Shown piece after piece: positions 1-8,713 of a stretch of DNA of 64,000 nucleotides (position 1 is its first letter; each line of letters begins with the position of its first letter). The notes under the pieces were generated by a model that was not told the DNA's origin, did no database searches, and worked only from the letters and a program-made list of their open reading frames with translations. The stretch is from Desulforamulus ruminis DSM 2154 (lineage in GTDB: Bacteria; Bacillota; Desulfotomaculia; Desulfotomaculales; Desulfotomaculaceae), in assembly GCF_000215085.1 (NCBI RefSeq), contig NC_015589.1, positions 558,001 through 622,000 of the forward strand, written 5' to 3'. Made by a program: the position numbers and the translations under genes.

Positions 1-784
1 AAAACTTACCTAAAAATTGTGCCGCCAGAATTCCTACGCCCAGAATCCATACATAGATAGAGAAAATTTTTAAAGAACCCCGCTGGAGAATCACCAGCAT
101 CCACTTAACAGCGATATAACCGAAAAGGGCGGCGGCAATAGTTCCGGCAAGCAAAGGGAGAAATCCGATGGATTCGGCCTGCCCGCCCACCAATTTAGCG
201 CTTTGCAGCACCACGGCCCCCAGAATGGCCGGCAAAGATAAAAGGAAGGAAAAACGGGCGGCAGCTTGTTTGTTAATACCCCGGAACAAGGCGCCGGCAA
301 TGGTCAACCCGGACCGGGAAATGGCCGGAAGGATGGCCGCACCCTGCAAGGTCCCCACGATAAACGCATCAAAGAAGGAAATTTGTTCAATACTCTTGGT
401 CCCTTGTTTTTTCACGTTGTCCGCCACCCAGAGGATGATGCCGGTAGCTAAAAATTCCCATCCCACCGTGACTCCTGTTTTGGAAATTTCCTCAAAAAAA
501 TCCTCAAAGGTTAGACCAATGATGGCGGTTGGAATGGTGCCCACCAGAATCAAAAGGGTCAGCTTGCTGAAGGGATTTTTAATCATATAGATAATATCCT
601 GCCAGAAAATAACCACCACGGCCAAGAGGGTTCCCAGATGCAGCATAGTATCCAGAAATAAACCTGCTTCGGAGAGGCCCATCAATTTTCTGCCTAACAA
701 CAAATGGCCGGTACTGCTCACCGGCAGAAACTCGGTTAACCCCTGAACAGCTCCCAGTATGACAGCTTTAAAAAATTCTTCCAT
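1..784 (-). CDS. uppP: Undecaprenyl-diphosphatase, 3'-truncated by window edge
   Basis: Undecaprenyl-pyrophosphate phosphatase of the UppP/BacA family. It recycles the lipid carrier for peptidoglycan synthesis and gives bacitracin resistance. Translating the minus strand from the ATG at 784-782 gives about 261 codons, open at the left edge. Family full length is about 265-275 residues, so only the last few are missing. The two family signatures are visible: QGLTEFLPVSSTGH near residues 14-27, and an LPAISRSG stretch near residue 155. Several hydrophobic membrane segments lie between and after them. A GGAGGG-like ribosome site sits just before the ATG (ccctcc on the plus strand at about 790-795). 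The identification is firm; the C-terminus is not visible. Confidence 0.95.
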   Translation of the reverse strand, partial: MEEFFKAVILGAVQGLTEFLPVSSTGHLLLGRKLMGLSEAGLFLDTMLHLGTLLAVVVIFWQDIIYMIKNPFSKLTLLILVGTIPTAIIGLTFEDFFEEISKTGVTVGWEFLATGIILWVADNVKKQGTKSIEQISFFDAFIVGTLQGAAILPAISRSGLTIAGALFRGINKQAAARFSFLLSLPAILGAVVLQSAKLVGGQAESIGFLPLLAGTIAAALFGYIAVKWMLVILQRGSLKIFSIYVWILGVGILAAQFLGKF

Positions 785-1006
785 AATTACCCTCCGGTAT
801 CAATAGTCTGTTTCAAAAAACAACCCTATTATAACAAAAAAAGTATACCCATAGCTTAAAATATTTAATTTTTCTAAGATCATGGGCATCTAAGCCCCAT
901 ATACTGGAGGTTATTAAAGAAAAGGACGTTTTATGCTTGTTCCCGGCAGCCGGTTAACATCCTGGCTTTTACCCATGGGAGGCCATATTTATAAGGGGTA
1001 CGCCTC

Positions 1007-1699
1007 TTATAAATGGAAAAAGAGGTAAAGGAGCAGTAAAAGAACCGGTTGGTGTATGAGGTAGATGATCAGTGAATGTTGCCCGGCTGAAACCAGTAAA
1101 GAATTATTCAGGGTAAAGGGGAAAAGACTTTGTTTAGCCGCATACTTCCATCTGCTGAAGGCCACGCCGTAAAGAAAGAGACCGAACCACGGAAAAAGGG
1201 GATAAAAGTCCACCGAATAAAAATCTTCTGTTACAAGTCCCAGGGGGAACAGAAAATTAACCGGGACGTTTATGCCGGATAGATACCGTCCGGACAAGAT
1301 AATCAAAGTTGCCATAAAAAATAAAATCAGCGGTTTTATATGCTTAAACAGGGGATATAAAAGGATACTAACGCCTAGAAAGTGAAGGATACCGAATACA
1401 ATGTTCGAGCCCGGTACGGCCACAGCGGTGGTCAGAGTAATAACAAATCCCAGGAACAGGAGGATAACCCCCCGTTTCAAATTATTTTTACTTAGGGAAC
1501 TGCTGATACCGGCAATAAAAATAAACAAACAGGCTGCGGCTTTGCCGGTATAATAAATGATGCCTTGTTCATAGTGAATCTGTACGTCATAAAATGCTGC
1601 CAGATCGTACATGAAGTGAAAAAAGACCATCAGCAGGATGGCGATACCCCGAAAAAAATCCAGTTCCCAGATACGAGAAGGATTCTTTCCATTTAGCAT
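1007..1699 (-). CDS. DUF1624 / HGSNAT-catalytic-like multipass membrane protein
   Basis: About 230 residues, polytopic. The N-terminus (SRIWELDFFRGIAILLMV) is the typical entry of the DUF1624 / heparan-alpha-glucosaminide N-acetyltransferase-like family, followed by about seven hydrophobic segments and a final QHSLIIYLIHQP motif. These proteins are thought to be membrane acyltransferases; the substrate here is unknown. I chose the ATG at 1699 because AAGG lies 8 bases upstream. A longer frame reaching 1798 adds a hydrophobic stretch without a ribosome site and is less likely. It stands alone between uppP and another small membrane gene on the same strand. Confidence 0.8.
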   Translation of the reverse strand: MLNGKNPSRIWELDFFRGIAILLMVFFHFMYDLAAFYDVQIHYEQGIIYYTGKAAACLFIFIAGISSSLSKNNLKRGVILLFLGFVITLTTAVAVPGSNIVFGILHFLGVSILLYPLFKHIKPLILFFMATLIILSGRYLSGINVPVNFLFPLGLVTEDFYSVDFYPLFPWFGLFLYGVAFSRWKYAAKQSLFPFTLNNSLLVSAGQHSLIIYLIHQPVLLLLLYLFFHL

Positions 1700-1824
1700 A
1701 GATTTACCTTCTTTACAAAAACAGGTTATTATGCTAACTATAATTGTTAGAATGCGGAAAATCAATGTCCGGGTGGAGGAAATTGCTTTAAACAGCATAA
1801 AGAAACGGCGGGAGGGGCAGCAAC

Positions 1825-2235
1825 CTAGTTAATTTGCAGGGTTTCTACCAGATAATCATGGAGCCGCTCAAAGAGGAATCCCACGCCAAACCACAGGGGC
1901 GCCATATCCAGCCGGATAAGCCCGCCCACCTGCCAGGGGGAAGACCCGGAATAGTCCCAGGGAATGGCTCCTGTTAGGACCTTAATGAGGGCTCCGGTGC
2001 TAAGTTCAATGGTCCAGATGGCGGCAACCCAAATGAATCCCCGCAGCCACCAGGGGCCATGGCGAATACTGTCATGGAGGGGTTCTAGAAAAACAGCCAG
2101 ACCGTAAATGGGAAACATCCACAGATAAGTGGTGGAAGTTAAACGCACATCCCCGGCAAAGGCGGACAGCAAGCCGGTCCATACGATTTCCATTCCCCAG
2201 CCTAAGGTTCCATAAATCAGAAATCGCTGTGTCAT
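1825..2235 (-). CDS. Putative CmpB-type ABC-transporter permease-like membrane protein
   Basis: A 136-residue integral membrane protein with about four hydrophobic segments. The GWGMEIVWTGL start, the LWMFPIYGLAVF segment and the WELSTG-like WTIELSTGALI segment match the small CmpB-like (putative ABC-transporter type IV) family, which is common in Firmicutes and has no proven function. No ATPase gene is next to it, so a transport role is doubtful. It lies upstream of the DUF1624 gene on the same strand, about 125 bases away from that gene's start, and may be co-transcribed with it. Confidence 0.7.
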   Translation of the reverse strand: MTQRFLIYGTLGWGMEIVWTGLLSAFAGDVRLTSTTYLWMFPIYGLAVFLEPLHDSIRHGPWWLRGFIWVAAIWTIELSTGALIKVLTGAIPWDYSGSSPWQVGGLIRLDMAPLWFGVGFLFERLHDYLVETLQIN

Positions 2236-2437
2236 AGGGCTATTATGCTGCAGTCCAGGGGCAAATATGCTCCGCCTTTCTTTGTATTTGGATCAAAGAA
2301 ATATTTTGGTGTTAGCTTGCAAAATATTCTAGAACAGGATAACGAAATGACAGGAAGGATCAAATGGGTCCTGGGGAGAATTCTATTAAAATTAGAACCA
2401 ATAGACGATTAATTCTTGTAGTTGGGAGGAAAACGTC

Positions 2438-3319
2438 ATGTTATTGACCAGGGAAAACACCGTGATTGGTTTTATTGGAACCGGTGTGATGGGCAGGAGT
2501 ATGGCCGGCCACTTGCTCAAAGGGGGCTTCAGGGTTGCCGTATATAACCGTACCAAGGCCAGAGCGGAAGAACTCATTCAGGCCGGAGCTCTTTGGAAGG
2601 ACACTGTGGCTGAAGTGGCTGCCGGGTGTAATGTTATCATTACCATGGTGGGTTACCCCAGCGATGTGGAAGAGGTGTATTTTGGCGATGAGGGAGTCAT
2701 TCGTCACGCCAAACCCGGCAGCTATTTAATTGACATGACCACATCTTCTCCATCTTTGGCCCGAAAGATTTATGAAAAGGCTGAGAAAAGGGAGCTTATG
2801 GCCCTGGATGCCCCGGTTTCCGGCGGGGATGTCGGTGCCCGGGAAGCCCGGCTGGCTATTATGGTGGGCGGGGATGCTGCCGCCTTTGAGGCCATAAAGC
2901 CCATTCTGGAAATAATGGGTAAAAACATTGTGCTGCAGGGAGATGCCGGTGCCGGTCAATATACCAAAATGTGCAACCAAATTGCCATTGCTTCCAACAT
3001 GATGGGGGTATGTGAAGCGGTGGCTTACGCCCAAAGGGCGGGACTGGATCCTGCAAGAGTTTTGCAGAGTATTGAGACCGGAGCTGCCGGCAGTTGGTCC
3101 CTCAGCAATCTGGCACCTAGAATTATTGACGGCAATTTTGCTCCGGGTTTTTACGTTAAACATTTTATCAAAGACATGAACATTGCCTTGGATTCTGCTA
3201 AAGAGATGGGGTTATGGACCCCGGGACTGGAATTGGCCAAATCCTTATACGAAAAACTAGCAGCCCAGGGAGACCAGGACAGCGGAACACAGGCGCTATA
3301 TAAATTGCTCAACCGGTAA
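2438..3319 (+). CDS. NAD(P)-dependent beta-hydroxyacid dehydrogenase (3-hydroxyisobutyrate / tartronate semialdehyde type)
   Basis: A 293-residue enzyme of the 3-hydroxyisobutyrate dehydrogenase superfamily. It shows the Rossmann motif IGFIGTGVMG at residues 9-18, the family signature DAPVSGGDVGA near residues 124-134, and a catalytic lysine in GQYTKMCNQ near residue 177. It would oxidise or reduce a small beta-hydroxyacid with NAD(P). Substrate choice among 3-hydroxyisobutyrate, 2-hydroxy-3-oxopropionate and succinic semialdehyde cannot be decided from sequence. The start has a GGGAGG ribosome site (TTGGGAGGAAAACGTC then ATG). It is a single-gene unit closed by the terminator at 3351-3384. 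Confidence 0.88.
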   Translation: MLLTRENTVIGFIGTGVMGRSMAGHLLKGGFRVAVYNRTKARAEELIQAGALWKDTVAEVAAGCNVIITMVGYPSDVEEVYFGDEGVIRHAKPGSYLIDMTTSSPSLARKIYEKAEKRELMALDAPVSGGDVGAREARLAIMVGGDAAAFEAIKPILEIMGKNIVLQGDAGAGQYTKMCNQIAIASNMMGVCEAVAYAQRAGLDPARVLQSIETGAAGSWSLSNLAPRIIDGNFAPGFYVKHFIKDMNIALDSAKEMGLWTPGLELAKSLYEKLAAQGDQDSGTQALYKLLNR

Positions 3320-3350
3320 GAATTACGGTAGTAAAAAATTTAAGCAAAGG

Positions 3351-3384
3351 GACGGTTCAAAGTTAAGAACCGTCTTTTATTTTT
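3351..3384 (+). terminator. Intrinsic terminator after the hydroxyacid dehydrogenase gene
   Basis: Eight-base-pair stem GACGGTTC/GAACCGTC with an 8-base loop, followed by TTTTATTTTT. Confidence 0.9.
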
Positions 3385-3695
3385 GCCGCATATCACGCAC
3401 GACCGATTCCTTTTAAAATAAATCCATGATTTTAATGTTTTTATGGGTCATATTTTATCGACGGGTTTAATATGATACATTAACTGACTATGAAAAATTT
3501 CTTCAAATCCATTGGTGGTCAGTAACAATCCATAATTTGGTTTCATACGATATAATACGGCTGGTTACTGTATTGGTTCGGGTGTCACAGGGTTAAAGCA
3601 AATAGGGGGATTGAAAGGGATTTTTAAAAAGCCCTGTTAAAACACTAAAGAGTTGTAGTAACCGGGATGAAATTTTTAGAAAAGGAGAGTTTTGT
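3385..3695 (+). promoter_or_regulatory. Leader/promoter region of the exosporium-like gene
   Basis: About 310 bases without a gene. CATACGATATAATA at 3544-3557 contains both a TATAAT (3551-3556) and a CATACGAT that resembles the -10 of mother-cell sporulation sigma factors (sigma E type). No convincing -35 was found for either. AAGGAGAG near 3680 is the ribosome site of the next gene. A sporulation promoter would suit the surface-protein reading of the downstream gene, but this is weak evidence. Confidence 0.3.
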
Positions 3696-4244
3696 ATGCC
3701 GATTCGTTTTGGACCCATTGAGAGAGTTTTTGTCAGTGAGCAAGCGGCTTTAACTCCAGGTAGTATTCTTCTGCCTAACGGAGGTTCGGTGGACCTGGCC
3801 AGCATTACCGTGCAGGGGGATTGCCCCGCTGTTCTTTTGCAGGCGGTAATTAATTTCAGCGTTACCTTTACTCCTCTGATCACACCGGTTATTGCCACGG
3901 TTCCTGGATTTGCCCAGATTACCTTTGAATTTTTGCTAAATGGAACTCCCATTTACCGTGTAACTGAGACCGCAGAACAGGCTGGCTTACCCCTTGGTTT
4001 GCTGTTTACAACAGCTTCCACCACATTTGAAACAGTAAATATGCTGCATTTCGACCTGTCCAACTTAACCGGGTTGTCCAGCACCAGCATTGATACCTAC
4101 ACTTTAAGAGCCAGCAACATCATTCTTACACCGCCGCTGGTCACACCTGCGGGTGTTGCCGCAGGAACTGTTAGTGCGGCTGCCGGACCCGTAACCTTCA
4201 TTGCTGAAGCTGTAAGAATCCGCAGGGATGAAGATGAGATTTAA
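3696..4244 (+). CDS. Putative surface/exosporium-like beta-rich protein
   Basis: 182 residues, no recognised catalytic motif, no signal peptide and no membrane anchor. The composition is rich in Thr, Val, Leu, Pro and small residues, with repeated beta-strand-like stretches such as ASITVQGDCPAVLLQAVINF and PVTFIAEAVRIRR, and a charged tail RRDEDEI. This resembles the jelly-roll C-terminal domains of spore-surface (BclA-like) or phage-type structural proteins, but I cannot name a family. It is convergent with two glycosyltransferase genes, and spore-surface proteins of this kind are often glycosylated, so a spore-surface role is an inference from context. The AAGGAGAG ribosome site supports the start. 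A perfect terminator follows. Confidence 0.55.
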   Translation: MPIRFGPIERVFVSEQAALTPGSILLPNGGSVDLASITVQGDCPAVLLQAVINFSVTFTPLITPVIATVPGFAQITFEFLLNGTPIYRVTETAEQAGLPLGLLFTTASTTFETVNMLHFDLSNLTGLSSTSIDTYTLRASNIILTPPLVTPAGVAAGTVSAAAGPVTFIAEAVRIRRDEDEI

Positions 4245-4274
4245 TTTAGACTCAAAAGTATTGCCGTTTATTGG

Positions 4275-4316
4275 TAAGGTCTTTACTCCGAAAAAGGAGT
4301 AAAGACCTTATTTTTT
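4275..4316 (+). terminator. Strong intrinsic terminator between convergent genes
   Basis: Perfect 15-bp stem (4275-4289 with 4296-4310), 6-base loop and a run of T to 4316. The T run is on the plus strand, so it mainly stops the exosporium-like gene. It overlaps the stop codon of the minus-strand glycosyltransferase. Confidence 0.92.
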
Positions 4317-5004
4317 AAGCAAAGTCCCGGTTCATGCGATGATCGCATTGCAAATCCAAAAGGACCCGCAAAGTGTAACCTTTTTTCCTGGCCTGCAGAC
4401 AAAAGGGTGCGTCTTCTCCCAAGGGGTGAGGACCATAACGTACACCATCTTCCAGAGCCTGCCGGGGGATGAGATAGACGGCGCCGGTTATGTCTACATC
4501 CATATATCCCTGTAAAGGATAGGTAGGAGGATGAATATATAAGCCGTTCCGGTAAATTAAAAAATTGCCTGGTGATCTTCCGTCGAGCCTTTGACCGGGG
4601 ACATTGGAGATAGCTGCACCTACGATAAGCTTTGGGCCCCCGGAGAGCAGCCTTTCCAGGAGAGTCGGCGGCACAATGATATCGGAATCTACCGAAAGTA
4701 GGTAATGGGCGTCGGTTTCCAAAAAACGTTCGATAAACTGATTGCGCAGGAAAGCCAGATTGGCAAATTGATGAGCCGAATGCTGTTCCCGTATGCCATG
4801 GGGACTTCTCGTGTTGATGGAATAAATAATTTTTTCAGCGTCCAGAGTGGTCTCCTCAAGAATTTTTTTGGTATTGTCCCTGCTGTCGTTTTCCAGGAAC
4901 AAGTATAACTTATGCGGGTAGGAAATTTCTTGCAGGGCCTGGAGGTACTCCGGTAATACCCAGGCCCGGTCGCGCACCACACAACCAATGGCCACTTTAT
5001 CCAT
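4315..5004 (-). CDS. Glycosyltransferase, GT-A fold
   Basis: A 229-residue glycosyltransferase-like protein. It begins with a strand-loop VAIGCVVRDRAWVLPEYL, has LENDSRDNT near residues 37-45 and a DSD metal/nucleotide-sugar motif at residues 106-108, followed by GAAISN and an acidic EDAPFCLQARKKG region typical of GT-A enzymes. No membrane segment, so probably cytosolic and using a nucleotide sugar. Donor and acceptor are unknown. It overlaps the upstream glycosyltransferase gene by 8 bases, so the two are translationally coupled and probably act on one glycan. They may serve the convergent surface protein. Confidence 0.8.
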   Translation of the reverse strand: MDKVAIGCVVRDRAWVLPEYLQALQEISYPHKLYLFLENDSRDNTKKILEETTLDAEKIIYSINTRSPHGIREQHSAHQFANLAFLRNQFIERFLETDAHYLLSVDSDIIVPPTLLERLLSGGPKLIVGAAISNVPGQRLDGRSPGNFLIYRNGLYIHPPTYPLQGYMDVDITGAVYLIPRQALEDGVRYGPHPLGEDAPFCLQARKKGYTLRVLLDLQCDHRMNRDFA

Positions 5005-6037
5005 GTTTTTTTAACTCTCCTTGTATTAATGTAAGCAGTTTTTTTGCCCGTTCATGCCAGGAGTTTAACCTGGCCAAGGCAATACGGTCCTCTTTGCCTT
5101 TTTTGCTTTTAATTCTTTTTATATCCGGCAGGCTTTCTGAACGAATGGTGACCACATAGTCCGGATCTACTTCCGGCAGTTCTGTGCTGAGGATGGGAAT
5201 CCCACTGGCCAGATATTCCCAAAACTTAATTGGATTGACACCGGCAGTCATCTGGTTGAGCCGAAGAGGGATCAGGCAAAAGGAAAAATTGCTTAAATAA
5301 AAGGGCAGGTCTCGGTATTCTCTGTGTCCCAGGTAATGAACATTGGGTGCCTGGACCGGAGGTTTCCCAAAATGCAGGGGACCGATAAATACAAATTCAT
5401 AATTGTGCAACCGGTGGGCCAGGGTGTCAATCAGTGGCCAATCCAGCCAGGTAGCCATGGCCCCAATGTATCCGATCAAGGGCTTCCCTGTGGTGAAAGG
5501 AAATTCGTTAACCGTATGCCTGGTTTGAGCCTGGCTGAAATGCTCGTAGTCACAGCCGTTTGGTATCAGAAAAGCGCCATCCCCGCGATAGAAACCGGCC
5601 CTGCTGACCAAAGAGCGGGCCGAAGCAATGACCAGATCCGCTTTTTTTACAGCCTGATCATAATTGGGAAACCAGTGGGCAAACTCACAAACCGGTTCAT
5701 CAATGGAATCAAAAACAACCAGATCCCCTTGCGCCGGGTGGATATTCTGCACCTGTAAAGGAGAGGTATAATAAATGACCACCGGATAACCGGGATAGAC
5801 CTGTTTTGCATATTGAACCGCTTCCGGCAGATCAACCTGGTTGGCCAGTATCAGATTCTCGTCCACAGATTGAAATCCGGCAGTATGCCTGTGTTCAAGA
5901 TTCAGGTTGCAAAATACAGAAGGGCAGCCGCACCGGGACAGGGCCTTTAGCAACTGCTGGGGCCTTTGATGCAAATAATCCCAATCCACCGTTGGCGGGT
6001 ATACAATTACCGGAACCAAAGAATCATCACCCTTCAA
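4997..6037 (-). CDS. Glycosyltransferase, GT-B fold (family 1/4-like)
   Basis: 346 residues. The N-terminal DWDYLHQRPQQLLKALSR motif is common in GT-B enzymes that modify surface polysaccharides. The C-terminal half has GYIGAMATWLDW, YEFVFIGP, HYLGHREYRDLPFYL and KFWEYLASGIPILST, the usual nucleotide-sugar-binding Rossmann domain of family-1/4 glycosyltransferases. No membrane anchor is seen. It is the first gene of a two-gene minus-strand unit with the DSD glycosyltransferase (8-base overlap). The specific sugar cannot be inferred. Confidence 0.83.
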   Translation of the reverse strand: MKGDDSLVPVIVYPPTVDWDYLHQRPQQLLKALSRCGCPSVFCNLNLEHRHTAGFQSVDENLILANQVDLPEAVQYAKQVYPGYPVVIYYTSPLQVQNIHPAQGDLVVFDSIDEPVCEFAHWFPNYDQAVKKADLVIASARSLVSRAGFYRGDGAFLIPNGCDYEHFSQAQTRHTVNEFPFTTGKPLIGYIGAMATWLDWPLIDTLAHRLHNYEFVFIGPLHFGKPPVQAPNVHYLGHREYRDLPFYLSNFSFCLIPLRLNQMTAGVNPIKFWEYLASGIPILSTELPEVDPDYVVTIRSESLPDIKRIKSKKGKEDRIALARLNSWHERAKKLLTLIQGELKKHG

Positions 6038-6174
6038 ATGAATTCAGGTTATAATATGAGACAGCAGACAGTAAAATGACAGGGCTTACACCTTATATTG
6101 CATAAGCGCTGGGACAAGGCCATATAATAGGATACCGCTAGATCGATAGGAGGGGATGAAAACTGCAAGCTCGT

Positions 6175-7389
6175 ATGAATGCCATCTGGCCGTTATTAAT
6201 CCTGATTACCGCTGTCTTCAGCCTGCTTTACCTCTGGTACAGCCTCTTTCCCGGGCGGATTCAGCCGGAGGTCTTTCGCTACTTCAGTGCGGAACAGGTG
6301 GCGGCGGGGCGGGAGTATAACCTGACCCAAAGATTGCTTTTTATTACCGGATTCATGGTGCAAATCCTCTTTTTGCTTTGGTTGGTATTCAGCGGACGGG
6401 GAATGGCCTTTGCCCGTTGGGCCCAGCAGTTGGCCGGAGGCAGCTATTGGGGAGGAATTCTGGTATTCTTTGTATCTCTGTGGTTGATGTTGAGTCTGGT
6501 GAAGCTGCCCTTTACCCTTTACAGCAGCTACTTTTTGCAGAAAAGCTGGGGTTTTTCCACCCAAACCCTAGGTTCCTGGTGGCTGGATTACTTCAAGTAC
6601 GCCGGTTTGGACCTGATTTTATCCGCCCTAGGCGTTCTTTTATTGTTCTGGATTCTGGGACGCTGGCCCGGCATCTGGTGGCTCCTGGGGGCCGGTTTTG
6701 TTTCACTCTGGTTGGTCCTGCAAAGTTACCTTTGGCCGGTACTGGTTTCACCGCTGTTTAATCAATTTGTTCCTGCCAAGGACCCCGCCATTATTTCCAT
6801 GGTACAGGAATTATCCCAAAAGGCCGGCGTACCTGTGGATGAGGTCCTGGTGATGGACGCCAGCCAGCGCACCACCAAAGCCAATGCCTATTTTACCGGT
6901 CTGGGCGCCACCAAGCGGATTGTTTTATACGATACCTTGCTGAAGGATTACCCGGCGGATCAGATCAAGGCGGTGGTGGCCCATGAAATGGCTCACTGGC
7001 GCCAGGGGCATATTGTTAAGGGACTGACCCTGGGGATTTTAGGAAATTTTTTGGTTTGGGGTCTGTTATTCCTGGTTCTGCGGGGTACCTTTCCCCCGAC
7101 GCCCCTCCGGTACCCGCCCCAGGCCTGGGCGGTTATCCTGTTATTCTTTGTATTGATCTCTTTTATCAGCAGCCCGCTGCAGAATTATATTTCCCGGGAT
7201 ATGGAGAAGGAGGCGGACAGGGTATCGGTTTGGCTAACCGGCGATGCTCCGGCTGCAGTCCGACTGCAGATCAATCTGGCGTCTAAAAATTTATCGGATT
7301 TATCCCCTCCGGCCTTTATCCAATGGTTTAGTTATAGCCACCCTCCGGCCTTAACCCGCATCCGTATACTGCAGGAAGGGGCCCAATAA
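6175..7389 (+). CDS. M48-family (Ste24/CAAX prenyl protease 1-like) membrane metallopeptidase
   Basis: 404 residues with hydrophobic segments near residues 5-25, 60-80, 100-120, 150-200, 285-305 and 320-340. The zinc site is VVAHEMAHWRQGH (HExxH near residue 270), with the downstream glutamate in DMEKEADRVS near residue 344. It is a Ste24-like intramembrane protease; bacterial members act in membrane-protein quality control. The start is uncertain. The ribosome site AGGAGGGG (6149-6155) is 19 bases from the ATG at 6175 but only 7 from an in-frame CTG at 6163, so a non-ATG start adding four residues is possible. Confidence 0.88.
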   Translation: MNAIWPLLILITAVFSLLYLWYSLFPGRIQPEVFRYFSAEQVAAGREYNLTQRLLFITGFMVQILFLLWLVFSGRGMAFARWAQQLAGGSYWGGILVFFVSLWLMLSLVKLPFTLYSSYFLQKSWGFSTQTLGSWWLDYFKYAGLDLILSALGVLLLFWILGRWPGIWWLLGAGFVSLWLVLQSYLWPVLVSPLFNQFVPAKDPAIISMVQELSQKAGVPVDEVLVMDASQRTTKANAYFTGLGATKRIVLYDTLLKDYPADQIKAVVAHEMAHWRQGHIVKGLTLGILGNFLVWGLLFLVLRGTFPPTPLRYPPQAWAVILLFFVLISFISSPLQNYISRDMEKEADRVSVWLTGDAPAAVRLQINLASKNLSDLSPPAFIQWFSYSHPPALTRIRILQEGAQ

Positions 7390-7402
7390 AATGGTCTCCC
7401 CG

Positions 7403-7445
7403 GCCAATTGGATGTTAGAAATAACACCAATTGGCTATTGTTTTC
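7403..7445 (+). terminator. Terminator after the M48 protease gene
   Basis: Stem GCCAATTGG plus TGTTA (7403-7417) pairs with TAACA plus CCAATTGGC (7422-7435), with a one-base bulge and a GAAA loop. It is followed by TATTGTTTT. Confidence 0.8.
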
Positions 7446-7497
7446 CCCGGTTACCGGTCCTATACTGGTTTGAAATACTTAATAAAGGGGGTTAATT

Positions 7498-8676
7498 ATG
7501 ATTTATTCTTTTGCCGAGAGGGTAGGCCAAATAAAGAGTTCCGTAATTCGGGAGATTTTAAAGGTGACCGAGCAGCCGGGTGTGATATCCTTTGCCGGAG
7601 GTTTACCCGCCCCCGAAATGTTTCCCCTTGAGGAAATGAAGGAGGCCCTGGGACGGGTGCTGGATGGCGGCAATGCCTCTGCCCTGCAGTATGGCACCAC
7701 AGAGGGATATCTCCCGCTGCGGGAATATCTTACGGCAGCCATGGAGAAAAAGGGGATCGCTACCCGGCCTGCTGAAATACTAATTACCAACGGTTCCCAG
7801 CAGGCCCTGGATCTGCTGGCCAAACTGTTTATTGATCCCGGAGACCGGGTGGTGGTGGAAAGTCCCAGTTATTTAGGGGCCATACAGGTCTTTCGCAGTT
7901 ACCAGGCTCAGTTTGTGTCGGTACCAACGGATGACGGCGGCATCGAGCTGGCTGCCTTGGAGAAAGCTTTAGAAGAAAATCGTCCCAAACTGATTTATAT
8001 TACGCCTACCTTCAAAAATCCTACGGGAGAAACCATGTCTTTAGAAAGGCGGCGGCAGGTGGCGGAACTTCTGGAGAAATATCAGGTGCCGTTAATTGAA
8101 GACGACCCTTACGGTGAATTGCGCTACCAGGGAGAGTCCATCCCTCCTCTTAAAGCTTTTGATAAGGGAAACCGGATTATTTACCTCAGTACCTTTTCCA
8201 AAACCGTGGCCCCCGGTTTACGTCTGGGGTGGATTGTGACCGGGCCTGAATTAATGGCCAAACTGGTACTGGCCAAGCAGGGCACCGATTTGCATACCGG
8301 AACATTGGTGCAGCAGGCGGTGCATTATTACCTTACCCACTACGATGTAACAGGCCATATACAGGCTATCCGGGATGAATATGGCCGACGCAGGAATACC
8401 ATGTTAGAGGCCATGGACAGGCGGTTTCCCCGAGGCGCTTCCTGGACGGAACCCGAGGGTGGCATGTTTTTATGGGTGACGCTTCCCCAGCAATTGAAGA
8501 CGGATTTGCTTCTAAAAGAAGCGGTTGCGGAGAAGGTTGCCTATGTTCCCGGGGAGGCCTTTTTTGCCCAGGGGGGTGGGCACAATTGCCTGAGATTGAA
8601 TTTTTCCAATTCCCTGCCTTCCCAAATAGAAGAAGGAATCGAGCGTTTAGCAGGTCTTTTAACCCGGTATCTTTAA
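7498..8676 (+). CDS. PLP-dependent class I/II aminotransferase (2-aminoadipate/aromatic type)
   Basis: 392 residues of the fold-type I aminotransferase family, close to the LysN / multifunctional 2-aminoadipate aminotransferases. The PLP lysine is K235 in STFSKTVAPGLRLGW. Other family marks are NGSQQALDLL, ITPTFKNPTGE, DDPYGELRY and the C-terminal LRLNFSN arginine motif. It converts an amino acid and a 2-oxo acid. Specificity is not decidable, with branched-chain, aromatic and aminoadipate all possible. AAGGGGGTTAATT then ATG supports the start. A DsrE-family gene starts 37 bases downstream on the same strand. Confidence 0.88.
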   Translation: MIYSFAERVGQIKSSVIREILKVTEQPGVISFAGGLPAPEMFPLEEMKEALGRVLDGGNASALQYGTTEGYLPLREYLTAAMEKKGIATRPAEILITNGSQQALDLLAKLFIDPGDRVVVESPSYLGAIQVFRSYQAQFVSVPTDDGGIELAALEKALEENRPKLIYITPTFKNPTGETMSLERRRQVAELLEKYQVPLIEDDPYGELRYQGESIPPLKAFDKGNRIIYLSTFSKTVAPGLRLGWIVTGPELMAKLVLAKQGTDLHTGTLVQQAVHYYLTHYDVTGHIQAIRDEYGRRRNTMLEAMDRRFPRGASWTEPEGGMFLWVTLPQQLKTDLLLKEAVAEKVAYVPGEAFFAQGGGHNCLRLNFSNSLPSQIEEGIERLAGLLTRYL

Positions 8677-8713
8677 AACCGTATTGAAAGATAGGTCAAG
8701 GGGGAATTTGATA

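Noticed and set aside
168-590. 140-codon plus-strand frame over uppP
   Set aside because: Antisense shadow of the conserved uppP gene.
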